Shown here piece by piece: positions 1-9,572 of a DNA stretch of 64,000 nucleotides. The stretch lies in the NCBI GenBank assembly GCA_963971285.1, contig OZ020247.1:13722614-13786613 (forward strand), in the 5' to 3' direction. The first letter of the stretch is position 1, and every line of letters starts with the position of its first letter. This DNA comes from Astropecten irregularis (lineage: Eukaryota; Echinodermata; Asteroidea; Paxillosida; Astropectinidae). The translations under genes and the position numbers were made by a program. The notes under the pieces are model-generated. The model searched no databases. It was not told where the DNA came from and saw only the letters and a program-made list of their open reading frames with translations.

Positions 1-770
1 TTACTGACTATGACAAACATAATCCAGGACCATTTCATGTCACAACTCATTTTTGTCCACGCAGGCTCTACGGGCTTGCCTATAAGCGTGGCATGAGCCA
101 GTCGTCTGGCATAGTCAGTGACATATGGTCAAGCTCCCCGCCTTCGTAATATGGTTTGTACATGGGCTCATTGCTAAAGCGCGTTAGGATTGGTATTTTA
201 GAGGAGGGTTTCGCTACGCAGGGCTGTTTCAGTTTAAAAAATTTAGATCTATGATCTACACTGAAAATAAAAAGACACGTGTAATTTTGTTTTACCTGAA
301 TTTTCCCCAGAAATGAGCAGGCAGTTTTCAAAGATCGTGTTCAAAATATAGGATTGGACAGCGCGCTGTTATATTATGATACACATACAGTGTAGCACGT
401 CATAACGTGATTTGTAAAACATTGCATATTTCGCTAAGCAGGGCGACTTCAGGTTCAAAAATTCAGATGTATGATCTACACTGAAAATAAAAAGACACGT
501 GTAATTTTGTTTTACCTGAATTTTCCCCAGAAATGAGCAGGCAGTTTTCAAAGATCGTGTTCAAAATATAGGATTAGACTGCGTGCTGCCATATATAATA
601 CACATACAGTGTAAACCAGTATTGCATGTTTTGTAAAACATTGCAGATTTCGCTATGCAGGGCGACTTCAGGGTCAAAAATTCAGATCTATGATCTAGAC
701 TGAAAATAAAAAGACACGTGTAATTTTGTTTTTCCTGAATTTGCCCCAGAAATGAGCAGCCAGATGTCAA
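1..770 (+). repeat. Partial L (1-331) plus two S; part of an 868 bp L+2S unit
   Basis: The window opens inside the L palindrome. L class alpha ends at 331 and S units end at 551 (type B/A hybrid start, 220 bp) and 770 (type C, pre-L 3' half). The next L starts at 771, so the repeat step is 868 bp. The segment matches 22690-23459 almost base for base (I noticed A at the CCAGTATT site against CCGGTATT there). Confidence 0.92.
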
Positions 771-1199
771 AGATCGTGTTCAAAATATAGGATTTGAAAA
801 ATCCTCATGCGCTTTAACAATGGTCCCATGCACAAACCTATGCACGAAGGTGTGAACTAGACCGAATCTTACTGACTATGACAAACATAATCCAGGACCA
901 TTTCATGTCACAACTCATTTTTGTCCACGCAGGCTCTACGGGCTTGCCTATAAGCGTGGCATGAGCCAGTCGTCTGGCATAGTCAGTGACATATGGTCAA
1001 GCTCCCCGCCTTCGTAATATGGTTTGTACATGGGCTCATTGCTAAAGCGCGTTAGGATTGGTATTTTAGAGGAGGGTTTCGCTACGCAGGGCTGTTTCAG
1101 TTTAAAAAATTCAGATCTATGATCTACACTGAAAATAAAAAGACACGTGTAATTTTGTTTTACCTGAATTTTCCCCAGAAATGAGCAGGCAGTTTTCAA
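771..1199 (+). repeat. Representative L unit, class alpha (GGTATTTTAGAGG)
   Basis: This is the first complete L (429 bp). It starts like S (AGATCGTGTTCAAAATATAGGATT), then carries about 260 bp absent from S, and rejoins S at GGTTTCGCTACGCAGGGCTG with an ordinary 3' half. The inserted part replaces roughly 75-85 bp of S left half. After the right arm it reads GGTATTTTAGAGGAGGG (class alpha). Class alpha L units end at 331, 1199, 20192, 21717, 23020, about 23815 (truncated) and 35778. Length close to, but about 9 bp less than, two S monomers. Confidence 0.95.
800..1059. repeat. Long imperfect inverted repeat (foldback) inside L
   Basis: The left arm 800-880 (AATCCTCATGCGCTTTAAC to ACTGACTATG) is the reverse complement of the right arm 978-1059 (CATAGTCAGTGAC to GCGCGTTAGGATT). 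My hand alignment gives 62 of 81 matches with one gapped base; the inner ten bases, ACTGACTATG, match perfectly. Inside the 97 bp loop, CATGTCAC (904-911) can pair with GTGGCATG (956-963), and 929-947 is weakly self-complementary, so the fold may continue almost to the centre. TAGGATT occurs at 788-794 and again at 1053-1059. The same structure recurs in all L units. Confidence 0.9.
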
Positions 1200-2078
1200 A
1201 GATCGTGTTCAAAATATAGGATTGGACAGCGCGCTGTTATATTATGATACACATACAGTGTAGCACGTCATAACATGATATATATATCATTACAGATTTC
1301 GCTAAGCAAGGCGACTTCAGGTTCAAAAATTCAGATGTATGATCTACACTGAAAATAAAAAGACACGTGTAATTTTGTTTTACCTGAATTTTCCCCAGAA
1401 ATGAGCAGGCAGTTTTCAAAGATCGTGTTCAAAATATAGGATTAGACTGCGTGCTGCCATATATAATACACATACAGTGTAAACCGGTATTGCATGTTTT
1501 GTAAAACATTGCAGATTTTGCTAAGCAGGGCGACTTCAGGTTCAAAAATTCAGATCTATGATCTACACTGAAAATAAAAAGACACGTGTAATTTTGTTTT
1601 TCCTGAGTGTGACCAAGAAAATGAGCAGGCAGATTTCAAAGATCGTGTTCAAAATATAGGATTGGACAGCGCGCTGTTATATTATGATACACATACAGTG
1701 TAGCACGTCATAACATGATATATAAATCATTACAGATTTCGCTAAGCAGGGCGACTTCAGGGTCAAAAATTCAGATATATGATCTACACTGAAAATAAAA
1801 AGACACGTGTAATTTTGTTTTTCCTGAGTTTGACCCAGAAATGAGCAGGCAGATTTCAAAGATCGTTTTCAAAATATAGGATTGGACAGCGCGCTGTCAT
1901 ATATAATACACATACAGTGTAGCACGTCATAACGTGATTTGTAAAACATTGCATATTTCGCTAAGCGGGGCGACTTCAGGTTCAAAAATTCAGATGTATG
2001 ATCTAAACTGAAAATAAAAAGACACGTGTAATTTTGTTTTACCTGAATTTTCCCCAGAAATGAGCAGGCAGTTTTCAA

Positions 2079-5000
2079 AGATCGTGTTCAAAATATAGGA
2101 TTAGACTGCGTGCTGCCATATATAATACACATACAGCGTAAACCGGTATTGCATGTTTTGTAAAACATTGCAGATTTTGCTAAGCAGGGCGACTTCAGGT
2201 TCAAACATTCAGATCTATGATCTACACTGAAAATAAAAAGACACGTGTAATTTTGTTTTTCCTGAGTGTGACCCAGAAAATGAGCAGGCAGATTTCAAAG
2301 ATCGTGTTCAAAATATAGGATTGGACAGCGCGCTGTTATATTATGATACACATACAGTGTAGCAAGTCATAACATGATATATAAATCATTACAGATTTCG
2401 CTATGCAGGGCGACTTCAGGGTCAAAAATTCAGATATATGATCTACACTGAAAATAAAAAGACACGTGTAATTTTGTTTTTCCTGAGTTTGACTCAGAAA
2501 TGAGCAGGCAGATTTCAAAGATCGTGTTCAAAATATAGGATTGGACAGCGCGCTGTTATATTATGATACACATACAGTGTAGCACGTCATAACATGATAT
2601 ATAAATCATTACAGATTTCGCTATGCAGGGCGACTTCAGGGTCAAAAATTCAGATATATGATCTACACTGAAAATAAAAAGACACGTGTAATTTTGTTTT
2701 TCCTGAGTTTGACCCAGAAATGAGCAGGCAGATTTCAAAGATCGTGTTCAAAATATAGGATTGGACAGCGCGCTGTCATATATAATACACATACAGTGTA
2801 GCACGTCATAACGTGATTTGTAAAACATTGCAGATTTCGCTAAGCAGGGCGATTTCAGGTTCAAAAATTCAGATGTATGATCTACACTGAAAATAAAAAG
2901 ACACGTGTAATTTTGTTTTACCTGAATTTTCCTAAGATATGAGCAGGCAGTTTTCAAAGATCGTGTTCAAAATATAGGATTAGACTGCGTGCTGTCATAT
3001 ATAATACACATACAGTGTAAACCGGTATTGCATGTTTTGTAAAACATTGCAGATTTCGCTATGCAGGGCGACTTCAGGGTCAAAAATTCAGATCTTTGAT
3101 CTAGACTGAAAATAAAAAGACACGTGTAATTTTGTTTTTCCTGAATTTGCCCCAGAAATGAGCAGCCAGATGTCAAAGATCGTGTTCAAAATATCGGATT
3201 TGAAAAATCCTCATGCACTTTAAGAATGGTCCCATGCACAAACCTATGCACGAAGGTGTGAACTAGACCGAATGTTACTGACTATGACAAACATAATCCA
3301 GGACCATTTCATGTCACAACTCATTTTTGTCCACGCAGGCTCTACGGGCTTGCCTATAAGCGTGGCATGAGCCAGTCGTCTGGCATAGTCAGTGACATAT
3401 GGTCAAGATCCCCGCCTTCGTAATATGGTTTGTACATGGGCTCATTGCTAAAGCGCGTTAGGATTGGTTTTTTAGGGGAGGGTTTCGCTACGCAGGGCTG
3501 TTTCAGTTTCAAAAATTCAGATCTATGATCTACACTGAAAATAAAAAGACACGTGTAATTTTGTTTTTCCCGAGTTTGCCCCAGAAATGAGCAGGCAGAT
3601 TTCAAAGATCGTGTTCAAAATATAGGATTGGACAGCACGCTGTCATATATAATACAAATACAGTGTAGCACGTCATAACGTGATTTGTAAAACATTGCAG
3701 ATTTCGCTAAGCAGGGCGACTTCAGGTTCAAAAATTCAGATGTATGATCTACACTGAAAATAAAAAGACACGTGTAATTTTGTTTTTCCTGAGTCAGACC
3801 CAGAAATGAGCAGGCAGATTTCAAAGATCGTGTTCAAAATATAGGATTGGACAGCGCGCTGTCATATATAATACACATACAGTGTAGCACGTCATAACAT
3901 GATATATAAATCATTACAGATTTCGCTATGCAGGGCGACTTCAGGGTCAAAAATTCAGATATATGATCTACACTGAAAATAAAAAGACACGTGTAATTTT
4001 GTTTTTCCTGAGTTTGACCCAGAAATGAGCAGGCAGATTTCAAAGATCGTGTTCAAAATATAGGATTGGACAGCGCGCTGTTATATTATGATACACATAC
4101 AGTGTAGCACGTCATAACATGATATATAAATCATTACAGATTTCGCTAAGCAGGGCGACTTCAGGGTCAAAAATTCAGATCTATGATCTACACTAAAAAT
4201 AAAAACACACGTGTAATTTTGTTTTTCCTGAGTTTGACCCAGAAATGAGCAGACATATTTCAAAGATCATGTTCAAAATATAGGATTGGACAGCGCGCTG
4301 TTATATTATGATACACATACAGTGTAGCAAGTCATAACATGATATATAAATCATTACAGATTTCGCTATGCAGGGCGACTTCAGGGTCAAAAATTCAGAT
4401 ATATGATCTACACTGAAAATAAAAAGACACGTGTAATTTTGTTTTTCCTGAGTTTGACTCAGAAATGAGCAGGCAGATTTCAAAGATCGTGTTCAAAATA
4501 TAGGATTGGACAGCGCGCTGTTATATTATGATACACATACAGTGTAGCACGTCATAACATGATATATAAAACATTGCAGATTTCGCTAAGCAGGGCGACT
4601 TCAGGTTCAAAAATTCAGATGTATGATCTACACTGAAAATAAAAAGACACGTGTAATTTTGTTTTTCCTGAGTCAGACCCAGAAATGAGCAGGCAGATTT
4701 CAAAGATCGTGTTCAAAATATAGGATTGGACAGCGCGCTGTCATATATAATACACATACAGTGTAGCACGTCATAACATGATATATAAATCATTACAGAT
4801 TTCGCTATGCAGGGCGACTTCAGGGTCAAAAATTCAGATATATGATCTACACTGAAAATAAAAAGACACGTGTAATTTTGTTTTTCCTGAGTTTGACCCA
4901 GAAATGAGCAGGCAGATTTCAAAGATCGTGTTCAAAATATAGGATTGGACAGCGCGCTGTTATATTATGATACACATACAGTGTAGCACGTCATAACATG

Positions 5001-5361
5001 ATATATAAATCATTACAGATTTCGCTAAGCAGGGCGACTTCAGGGTCAAAAATTCAGATCTATGATCTACACTAAAAATAAAAACACACGTGTAATTTTG
5101 TTTTTCCTGAGTTTGACCCAGAAATGAGCAGACATATTTCAAAGATCATGTTCAAAATATAACATTGGACAGCGCGCTGTCATATATAATACACATACAG
5201 TGTAGCACGTCATAACGTGATTTGTAAAACATTGCATATTTCGCTAAGCGGGGCGACTTCAGGTTCAAAAATTCAGATGTATGATCTACACTGAAAATAA
5301 AAAGACACGTGTAATTTTGTTTTACCTGAATTTTCCCCAGAAATGAGCAGGCAGTTTTCAA
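2079..5361 (+). repeat. 3283 bp higher-order repeat, copy 1 (L+13S)
   Basis: S units end at 2298, 2518, 2738, 2957 and 3176, L at 3605, then S at 3824, 4043, 4263, 4483, 4703, 4922, 5142 and 5361. Monomers ending 4263 and 5142 share GAGCAGACATATTTCAA and CACTAAAAATAAAAAC, and those ending 4043 and 4922 are also alike, so 4044-4922 looks like an inserted four-monomer block of 879 bp. The shared S ending 2957 has the unusual CCTAAGATATGAG. Confidence 0.9.
3177..3605 (+). repeat. L unit, class beta (GGTTTTTTAGGGG)
   Basis: This 429 bp L differs from class alpha by GGTTTTTTAGGGGAGGG after the right arm and by GTCAAGATCCCCGCC instead of GTCAAGCTCCCCGCC inside the arm. Its 3' half is the CCCGAGTTTGCCCCAG form. 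Class beta L units end at 3605, 6888, 26200, 38184, 40368 and 41893. They occur only in the 2.2-3.3 kb and related 1525 bp repeats, so the L class tracks the higher-order repeat family. Confidence 0.92.
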
Positions 5362-7984
5362 AGATCGTGTTCAAAATATAGTATTAGACTGCGTGCTGCC
5401 ATATATAATACACATACAGTGTAAACCGGTATTGCATGTTTTGTAAAACATTGCAGATTTTGCTAAGCAGGGCGACTTCAGGTTCAAACATTCAGATCTA
5501 TGATCTACACTGAAAATAAAAAGACACGTGTAATTTTGTTTTTCCTGAGTGTGACCCAGAAAATGAGCAGGCAGATTTCAAAGATCGTGTTCAAAATATA
5601 GGATTGGACAGCGCGCTGTTATATTATGATACACATACAGTGTAGCAAGTCATAACATGATATATAAATCATTACAGATTTCGCTATGCAGGGCGACTTC
5701 AGGGTCAAAAATTCAGATATATGATCTACACTGAAAATAAAAAGACACGTGTAATTTTGTTTTTCCTGAGTTTGACTCAGAAATGAGCAGGCAGATTTCA
5801 AAGATCGTGTTCAAAATATAGGATTGGACAGCGCGCTGTTATATTATGATACACATACAGTGTAGCACGTCATAACATGATATATAAATCATTACAGATT
5901 TCGCTATGCAGGGCGACTTCAGGGTCAAAAATTCAGATATATGATCTACACTGAAAATAAAAAGACACGTGTAATTTTGTTTTTCCTGAGTTTGACCCAG
6001 AAATGAGCAGGCAGATTTCAAAGATCGTGTTCAAAATATAGGATTGGACAGCGCGCTGTCATATATAATACACATACAGTGTAGCACGTCATAACGTGAT
6101 TTGTAAAACATTGCAGATTTCGCTAAGCAGGGCGATTTCAGGTTCAAAAATTCAGATGTATGATCTACACTGAAAATAAAAAGACACGTGTAATTTTGTT
6201 TTACCTGAATTTTCCTAAGATATGAGCAGGCAGTTTTCAAAGATCGTGTTCAAAATATAGGATTAGACTGCGTGCTGTCATATATAATACACATACAGTG
6301 TAAACCGGTATTGCATGTTTTGTAAAACATTGCAGATTTCGCTATGCAGGGCGACTTCAGGGTCAAAAATTCAGATCTTTGATCTAGACTGAAAATAAAA
6401 AGACACGTGTAATTTTGTTTTTCCTGAATTTGCCCCAGAAATGAGCAGCCAGATATCAAAGATCGTGTTCAAAATATCGGATTTGAAAAATCCTCATGCA
6501 CTTTAACAATGGTCCCATGCACAAACCTATGCACGAAGGTGTGAACTAGACCGAATCTTACTGACTATGACAAACATAATCCAGGACCATTTCATGTCAC
6601 AACTCATTTTTGTCCACGGAGGCTCTACGGGCTTGCCTATAAGCGTGGCATGAGCCAGTCGTCTGGCATAGTCAGTGACATATGGTCAAGATCCCCGCCT
6701 TCGTAATATGGTTTGTACATGGGCTCATTGCTAAAGCGCGTTAGGATTGGTTTTTTAGGGGAGGTTTTCGCTACGCAGGGCTGTTTCAGTTTCAAAAATT
6801 CAGATCTATGATCTACACTGAAAATAAAAAGACACGTGTAATTTTGTTTTTCCCGAGTTTGCCCCAGAAATGAGCAGGCAGATTTCAAAGATCGTGTTCA
6901 AAATATAGGATTGGACAGCACGCTGTCATATATAATACAAATACAGTGTAGCACGTCATAACGTGATTTGTAAAACATTGCAGATTTCGCTAAGCAGGGC
7001 GACTTCAGGTTCAAAAATTCAGATCTATGATCTACACTGAAAATAAAAAGACACGTGTAATTTTGTTTTTCCTGAGTCAGACCCAGAAATGAGCAGGCAG
7101 ATTTCAAAGATCGTGTTCAAAATATAGGATTGGACAGCGCGCTGTCATATATAATACACATACAGTGTAAAACGTCATAACATGATATATAAATCATTAC
7201 AGATTTCGCTATGCAGGGCGACTTCAGGGTCAAAAATTCAGATATATGATCTACACTGAAAATAAAAAGACACGTGTAATTTTGTTTTTCCTGAGTTTGA
7301 CCCAGAAATGAGCAGGCAGATTTCAAAGATCGTGTTCAAAATATAGGATTGGACAGCGCGCTGTTATATTATGATACACATACAGTGTAGCACGTCATAA
7401 CATGATATATAAATCATTACAGATTTCGCTAAGCAGGGCGACTTCAGGGTCAAAAATTCAGATCTATGATCTACACTAAAAATAAAAACACACGTGTAAT
7501 TTTGTTTTTCCTGAGTTTGACCCAGAAATGAGCAGACATATTTCAAAGATCATGTTCAAAATATAACATTGGACAGCGCGCTGTCATATATAATACACAT
7601 ACAGTGTAGCACGTCATAACGTGATTTGTAAAATATTGCAGATTTCGCTAAGCAGGGCGACTTCAGGTTCAAAAATTCAGATGTATGATCTACACTGAAA
7701 ATAAAAAGACACGTGTAATTTTGTTTTACCTGAATTTTCCCAAGAAATGAGCAGGCAGTTTTCAAAGATCGTGTTCAAAATATAGGATTAGACTGCGTGC
7801 TGCCATATATAATACACATACAGTGTAAACCGGTATTGCATGTTTTGTAAAACATTGCAGATTTCGCTATGCAGGGCGACTTCAGGGTCAAAAATTCAGT
7901 TTTATGATCTAGACTGAAAATAAAAAGACACGTGTAATTTTGTTTTTCCTGAATTTGCCCAAGAAATGAGCAGCCAGATGTCAA
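5362..7984 (+). repeat. 3283 bp repeat family, copy 2 (shorter, 2623 bp)
   Basis: S ends 5581, 5801, 6021, 6240 and 6459, L (class beta) ends 6888, then S at 7107, 7326, 7546, 7765 and 7984. The order follows copy 1 at +3283 bp up to the monomer ending 7546, which is followed directly by the 5361-type monomer. The four-monomer block of copy 1 is absent here. The pre-L monomer has CCAGATATCAA where others have CCAGATGTCAA. The tail 6460-7984 is an L+5S unit of 1525 bp. Confidence 0.9.
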
Positions 7985-8413
7985 AGATCGTGTTCAAAAT
8001 ATCGGATTTGAAAAATCCTCATGCGCTTTAACAATGGTCCCATGCACAAACCTATGCACGAAGGTGTGAACTAGACCGAATCTTACTGACTATGACAAAC
8101 ATAATCCAGGACCATTTCATGTCACAACTCATTTTTGTCCACGCAGGCTCTACGGGCTTGCCTATAAGCGTGGCATGAGCCAGTCGTCTGGCATAGTCAG
8201 TGACATATGGTCAAGCTCCCCGCCTTCGTAATATGGTTTGTACATGGGCTCATTGCTAAAGCGCGTTAGGATTTTTTTTTAGGGGAGGGTTTCGCTACGC
8301 AGGGCTGTTTCAGTTTCAAAAATTCAGATCTATGATCTACACTGAAAATAAAAAGACAAGTGTAATTTTGTTTTTCCTGAGTTTGACCCAGAAAATGAGC
8401 AGGCAGATTTCAA
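7985..8413 (+). repeat. L unit, class gamma (T-tract after right arm)
   Basis: In class gamma the GGTATTTT of class alpha is replaced by an uninterrupted T run before AGGGGAGGG; here nine T (8272-8280). There are 25 class gamma units. The run is eight T in the L units ending at 33181, 34485, 43417, 46244, 50595, 53863, 57131 and 60838, nine in most others, and ten at 62005-62014 and 63311-63320. This L also has CAAGTG instead of CACGTG and one extra A in CAGAAAATGAG. The monomer after it begins TTCAAATATAGG, one A short. Confidence 0.92.
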
Positions 8414-9070
8414 AGATCGTGTTCAAATATAGGATTGGACAGCGCGCTGTTATATTATGATACACATACAGTGTAGAACGTCATAACATGATATATAAAT
8501 CATTACAGATTTCGCTATGCAGGGCGACTTCATGTTCAAAAATTCAGATATATGATCTGCACTGAAAATAAAAAGACACGTGTAATTTTGTTTTTCCTGA
8601 GTTTGACCCAGAAATGAGCAGGCAGATTTCAAAGATCGTGTTCAAAATATAGGATTGGACAGCGCGCTGTCATATATAATACACATAGAGTGTAGCACGT
8701 CATAACGTGATTTGTAAAACATTGCATATTTCGCTAAGCAGGGCGACTTCAGGTTCAAAAATTCAGATGTATGATCTACACTGAAAATAAAAAGACACGT
8801 GTAATTTTGTTTTACCTGAATTTTCCCCAGAAATGAGCAGGCAGTTTTCAAAGATCGTGTTCAAAATATAGGATTAGACTGCGTGCTGCCATATATAATA
8901 CACAAACAGTGTAAACCGGTATTGCATGTTTTGTAAAACATTGCAGATTTCGCTAAGCAGGGCGACTTCAGGTTCAAAAATTCAGATATATGATCTACAC
9001 TGAAAATAAAAAGACACGTGTAATTTTGCTTTTCCTGAGTTTGACCCAGAAATGAGCAGGCAGATTTCAA

Positions 9071-9290
9071 AGATCGTGTTCAAAATATAGGATTGGACAG
9101 CGCGCTGTTATATTATGATACACATACAGTGTAGCACGTCATAACATGATATATAAATCATTACAGATTTCGCTATGCAGGGCGACTTCAGGGTCAAAAA
9201 TTCAGATCTATGATCTACACTGAAAATAAAAAGACACGTGTAATTTTGTTTTTCCCGAGTTTGCCCCAGAAATGAGCAGGCAGATTTCAA
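9071..9290 (+). repeat. Representative S monomer, 220 bp, type B
   Basis: Type B differs from type A in the left half: GCGCGCTGTTATATTATGAT replaces the TCATATATAAT form, and CATGATATATAAATCATTAC replaces CGTGATTTGTAAAACATTGC. The first change adds one base, giving 220 bp and shifting phase by one relative to 219 bp neighbours. The ATGAT...ATCAT pair inside the second change is a short inverted repeat. The 12 bp palindrome ACAGCGCGCTGT is at 9097-9108. This copy ends in the CCCGAGTTTGCCCCAG 3' variant. Confidence 0.93.
9097..9108. other. 12 bp perfect palindrome ACAGCGCGCTGT
   Basis: The sequence equals its own reverse complement and lies about 26 bp from the monomer start. It is present in type A and B monomers. 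Type A' carries ACAGCACGCTGT and type C carries GACTGCGTGCTGCC, both of which break it. The site has a run of alternating C and G. Function unknown; such short dyads are common in satellites. Confidence 0.85.
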
Positions 9291-9330
9291 AGATCGTGTT
9301 CAAAATATAGGATTGGACAGCACGCTGTCA

Positions 9331-9338
9331 TATATAAT
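9331..9338 (+). promoter_or_regulatory. TATA-like stretch TATATAAT in each type A/C monomer
   Basis: TATATAAT recurs about once per monomer in types A, A' and C; type B has TATATTATGAT instead. AATAAA, the canonical poly(A) signal, lies about 110 bp downstream at 9444-9449. In AT-rich repeats both can arise by chance, so promoter activity is only a possibility. Confidence 0.25.
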
Positions 9339-9386
9339 ACACATACAGTGTAGCACGTCATAACGTGATTTGTAAAACATTGCAGA

Positions 9387-9403
9387 TTTCGCTAAGCAGG
9401 GCG
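9387..9403 (+). other. Weak CENP-B-box-like motif TTTCGCTAAGCAGGGCG
   Basis: The mammalian CENP-B box needs NTTCGNNNNANNCGGGN. This site keeps TTCG and a G-rich end at about the right spacing but has G for the required A and GGGC for CGGG, so roughly six of nine essential positions match. It is at the conserved junction of the two monomer halves, present in S and, as TTTCGCTACGCAGGGCT, in L. Probably not a true CENP-B box. Confidence 0.2.
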
Positions 9404-9422
9404 ACTTCAGGTTCAAAAATTC

Positions 9423-9435
9423 AGATCTATGATCT
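9423..9435. other. Inverted repeat AGATC-tat-GATCT
   Basis: Perfect 5 bp arms around TAT, present in many S and L units. Variants AGATG-tat-GATCT and AGATA-tat-GATCT weaken it in others, and CAGTTTTATGATC removes the left arm in many pre-L monomers. Confidence 0.75.
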
Positions 9436-9452
9436 ACACTGAAAATAAAAAG

Positions 9453-9460
9453 ACACGTGT
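9453..9460. other. 8 bp palindrome ACACGTGT containing CACGTG
   Basis: CACGTG is the core bound by many bHLH and bZIP proteins (E-box/G-box). It occurs in nearly every S and L unit at the same place, so the array holds over 200 copies. A subset of 3' halves reads ACAAGTGT and has lost it, for example 8357-8364. Binding is not shown by the sequence. Confidence 0.75.
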
Positions 9461-9572
9461 AATTTTGTTTTTCCTGAGTCAGACCCAGAAATGAGCAGGC
9501 AGATTTCAAAGATCGTGCTCAAAATATAGGATTGGACAGCGCGCTGTCATATATAATACACATACAGTGTAG

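Larger units (their letters stand above)
771..2078 (+). repeat. L+4S unit, 1308 bp
   Basis: L ends at 1199; S units end at 1419, 1639, 1859 and 2078. The S ending 1639 has CCAAGAAAATGAG with an added A. This begins a region that matches 35350 onward at a constant offset of 34579 bp. Confidence 0.9.
9291..9509 (+). repeat. Representative S monomer, 219 bp, type A' (GCACGCTGTC)
   Basis: The monomer runs from AGATCGTGTTC to ...GATTTCAA. Its left half reads GGATTGGACAGCACGCTGTC, a TATATAAT stretch, GTAGCACGTCATAACGTG and TGTAAAACATTGCAG. The right half starts at TTTCGCTAAGCAGGGCGACT and ends in the CCTGAGTCAGACCCAG variant. It carries AGATC-tat-GATCT (9423-9435), AATAAA (9444-9449) and ACACGTGT (9453-9460). 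The related type A has GCGCGCTGTC instead of GCACGCTGTC. Because 219 is divisible by three, reading frames keep phase from one 219 bp monomer to the next. Confidence 0.95.

Noticed and set aside
369..551. Minus-strand 60-83 codon frames in most monomers as a tandem family of small protein genes
   Set aside because: They begin with TTG, have no ATG in place, no promoter-like or splice context of their own, vary at all codon positions and follow directly from a repeat length divisible by three.
976..1006. RNA polymerase III A box (TGGCATAGTCAG) and B box (GGTCAAGCTCC) suggesting a tRNA-derived SINE in L
   Set aside because: The A-box match is good, but the B-box candidate lacks key bases and lies only a few bases away, too close for a tRNA-type promoter. 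There is no tRNA fold or poly(A) tail.
948..1199. 83-codon frame in L (ending ...DDWLMPRL) as a remnant of a transposase or host exon
   Set aside because: The unusual part is the translation of one arm of the palindrome; I see no catalytic motif and cannot tie it to any family.
1262..1290. ATATATAT-rich stretch as an independent microsatellite
   Set aside because: It is the type B monomer variant CATGATATATATATCAT and does not expand beyond one or two dinucleotides.
9387..9403. A genuine CENP-B box
   Set aside because: The required A and the CGGG block are not present; kept only as a weak similarity.
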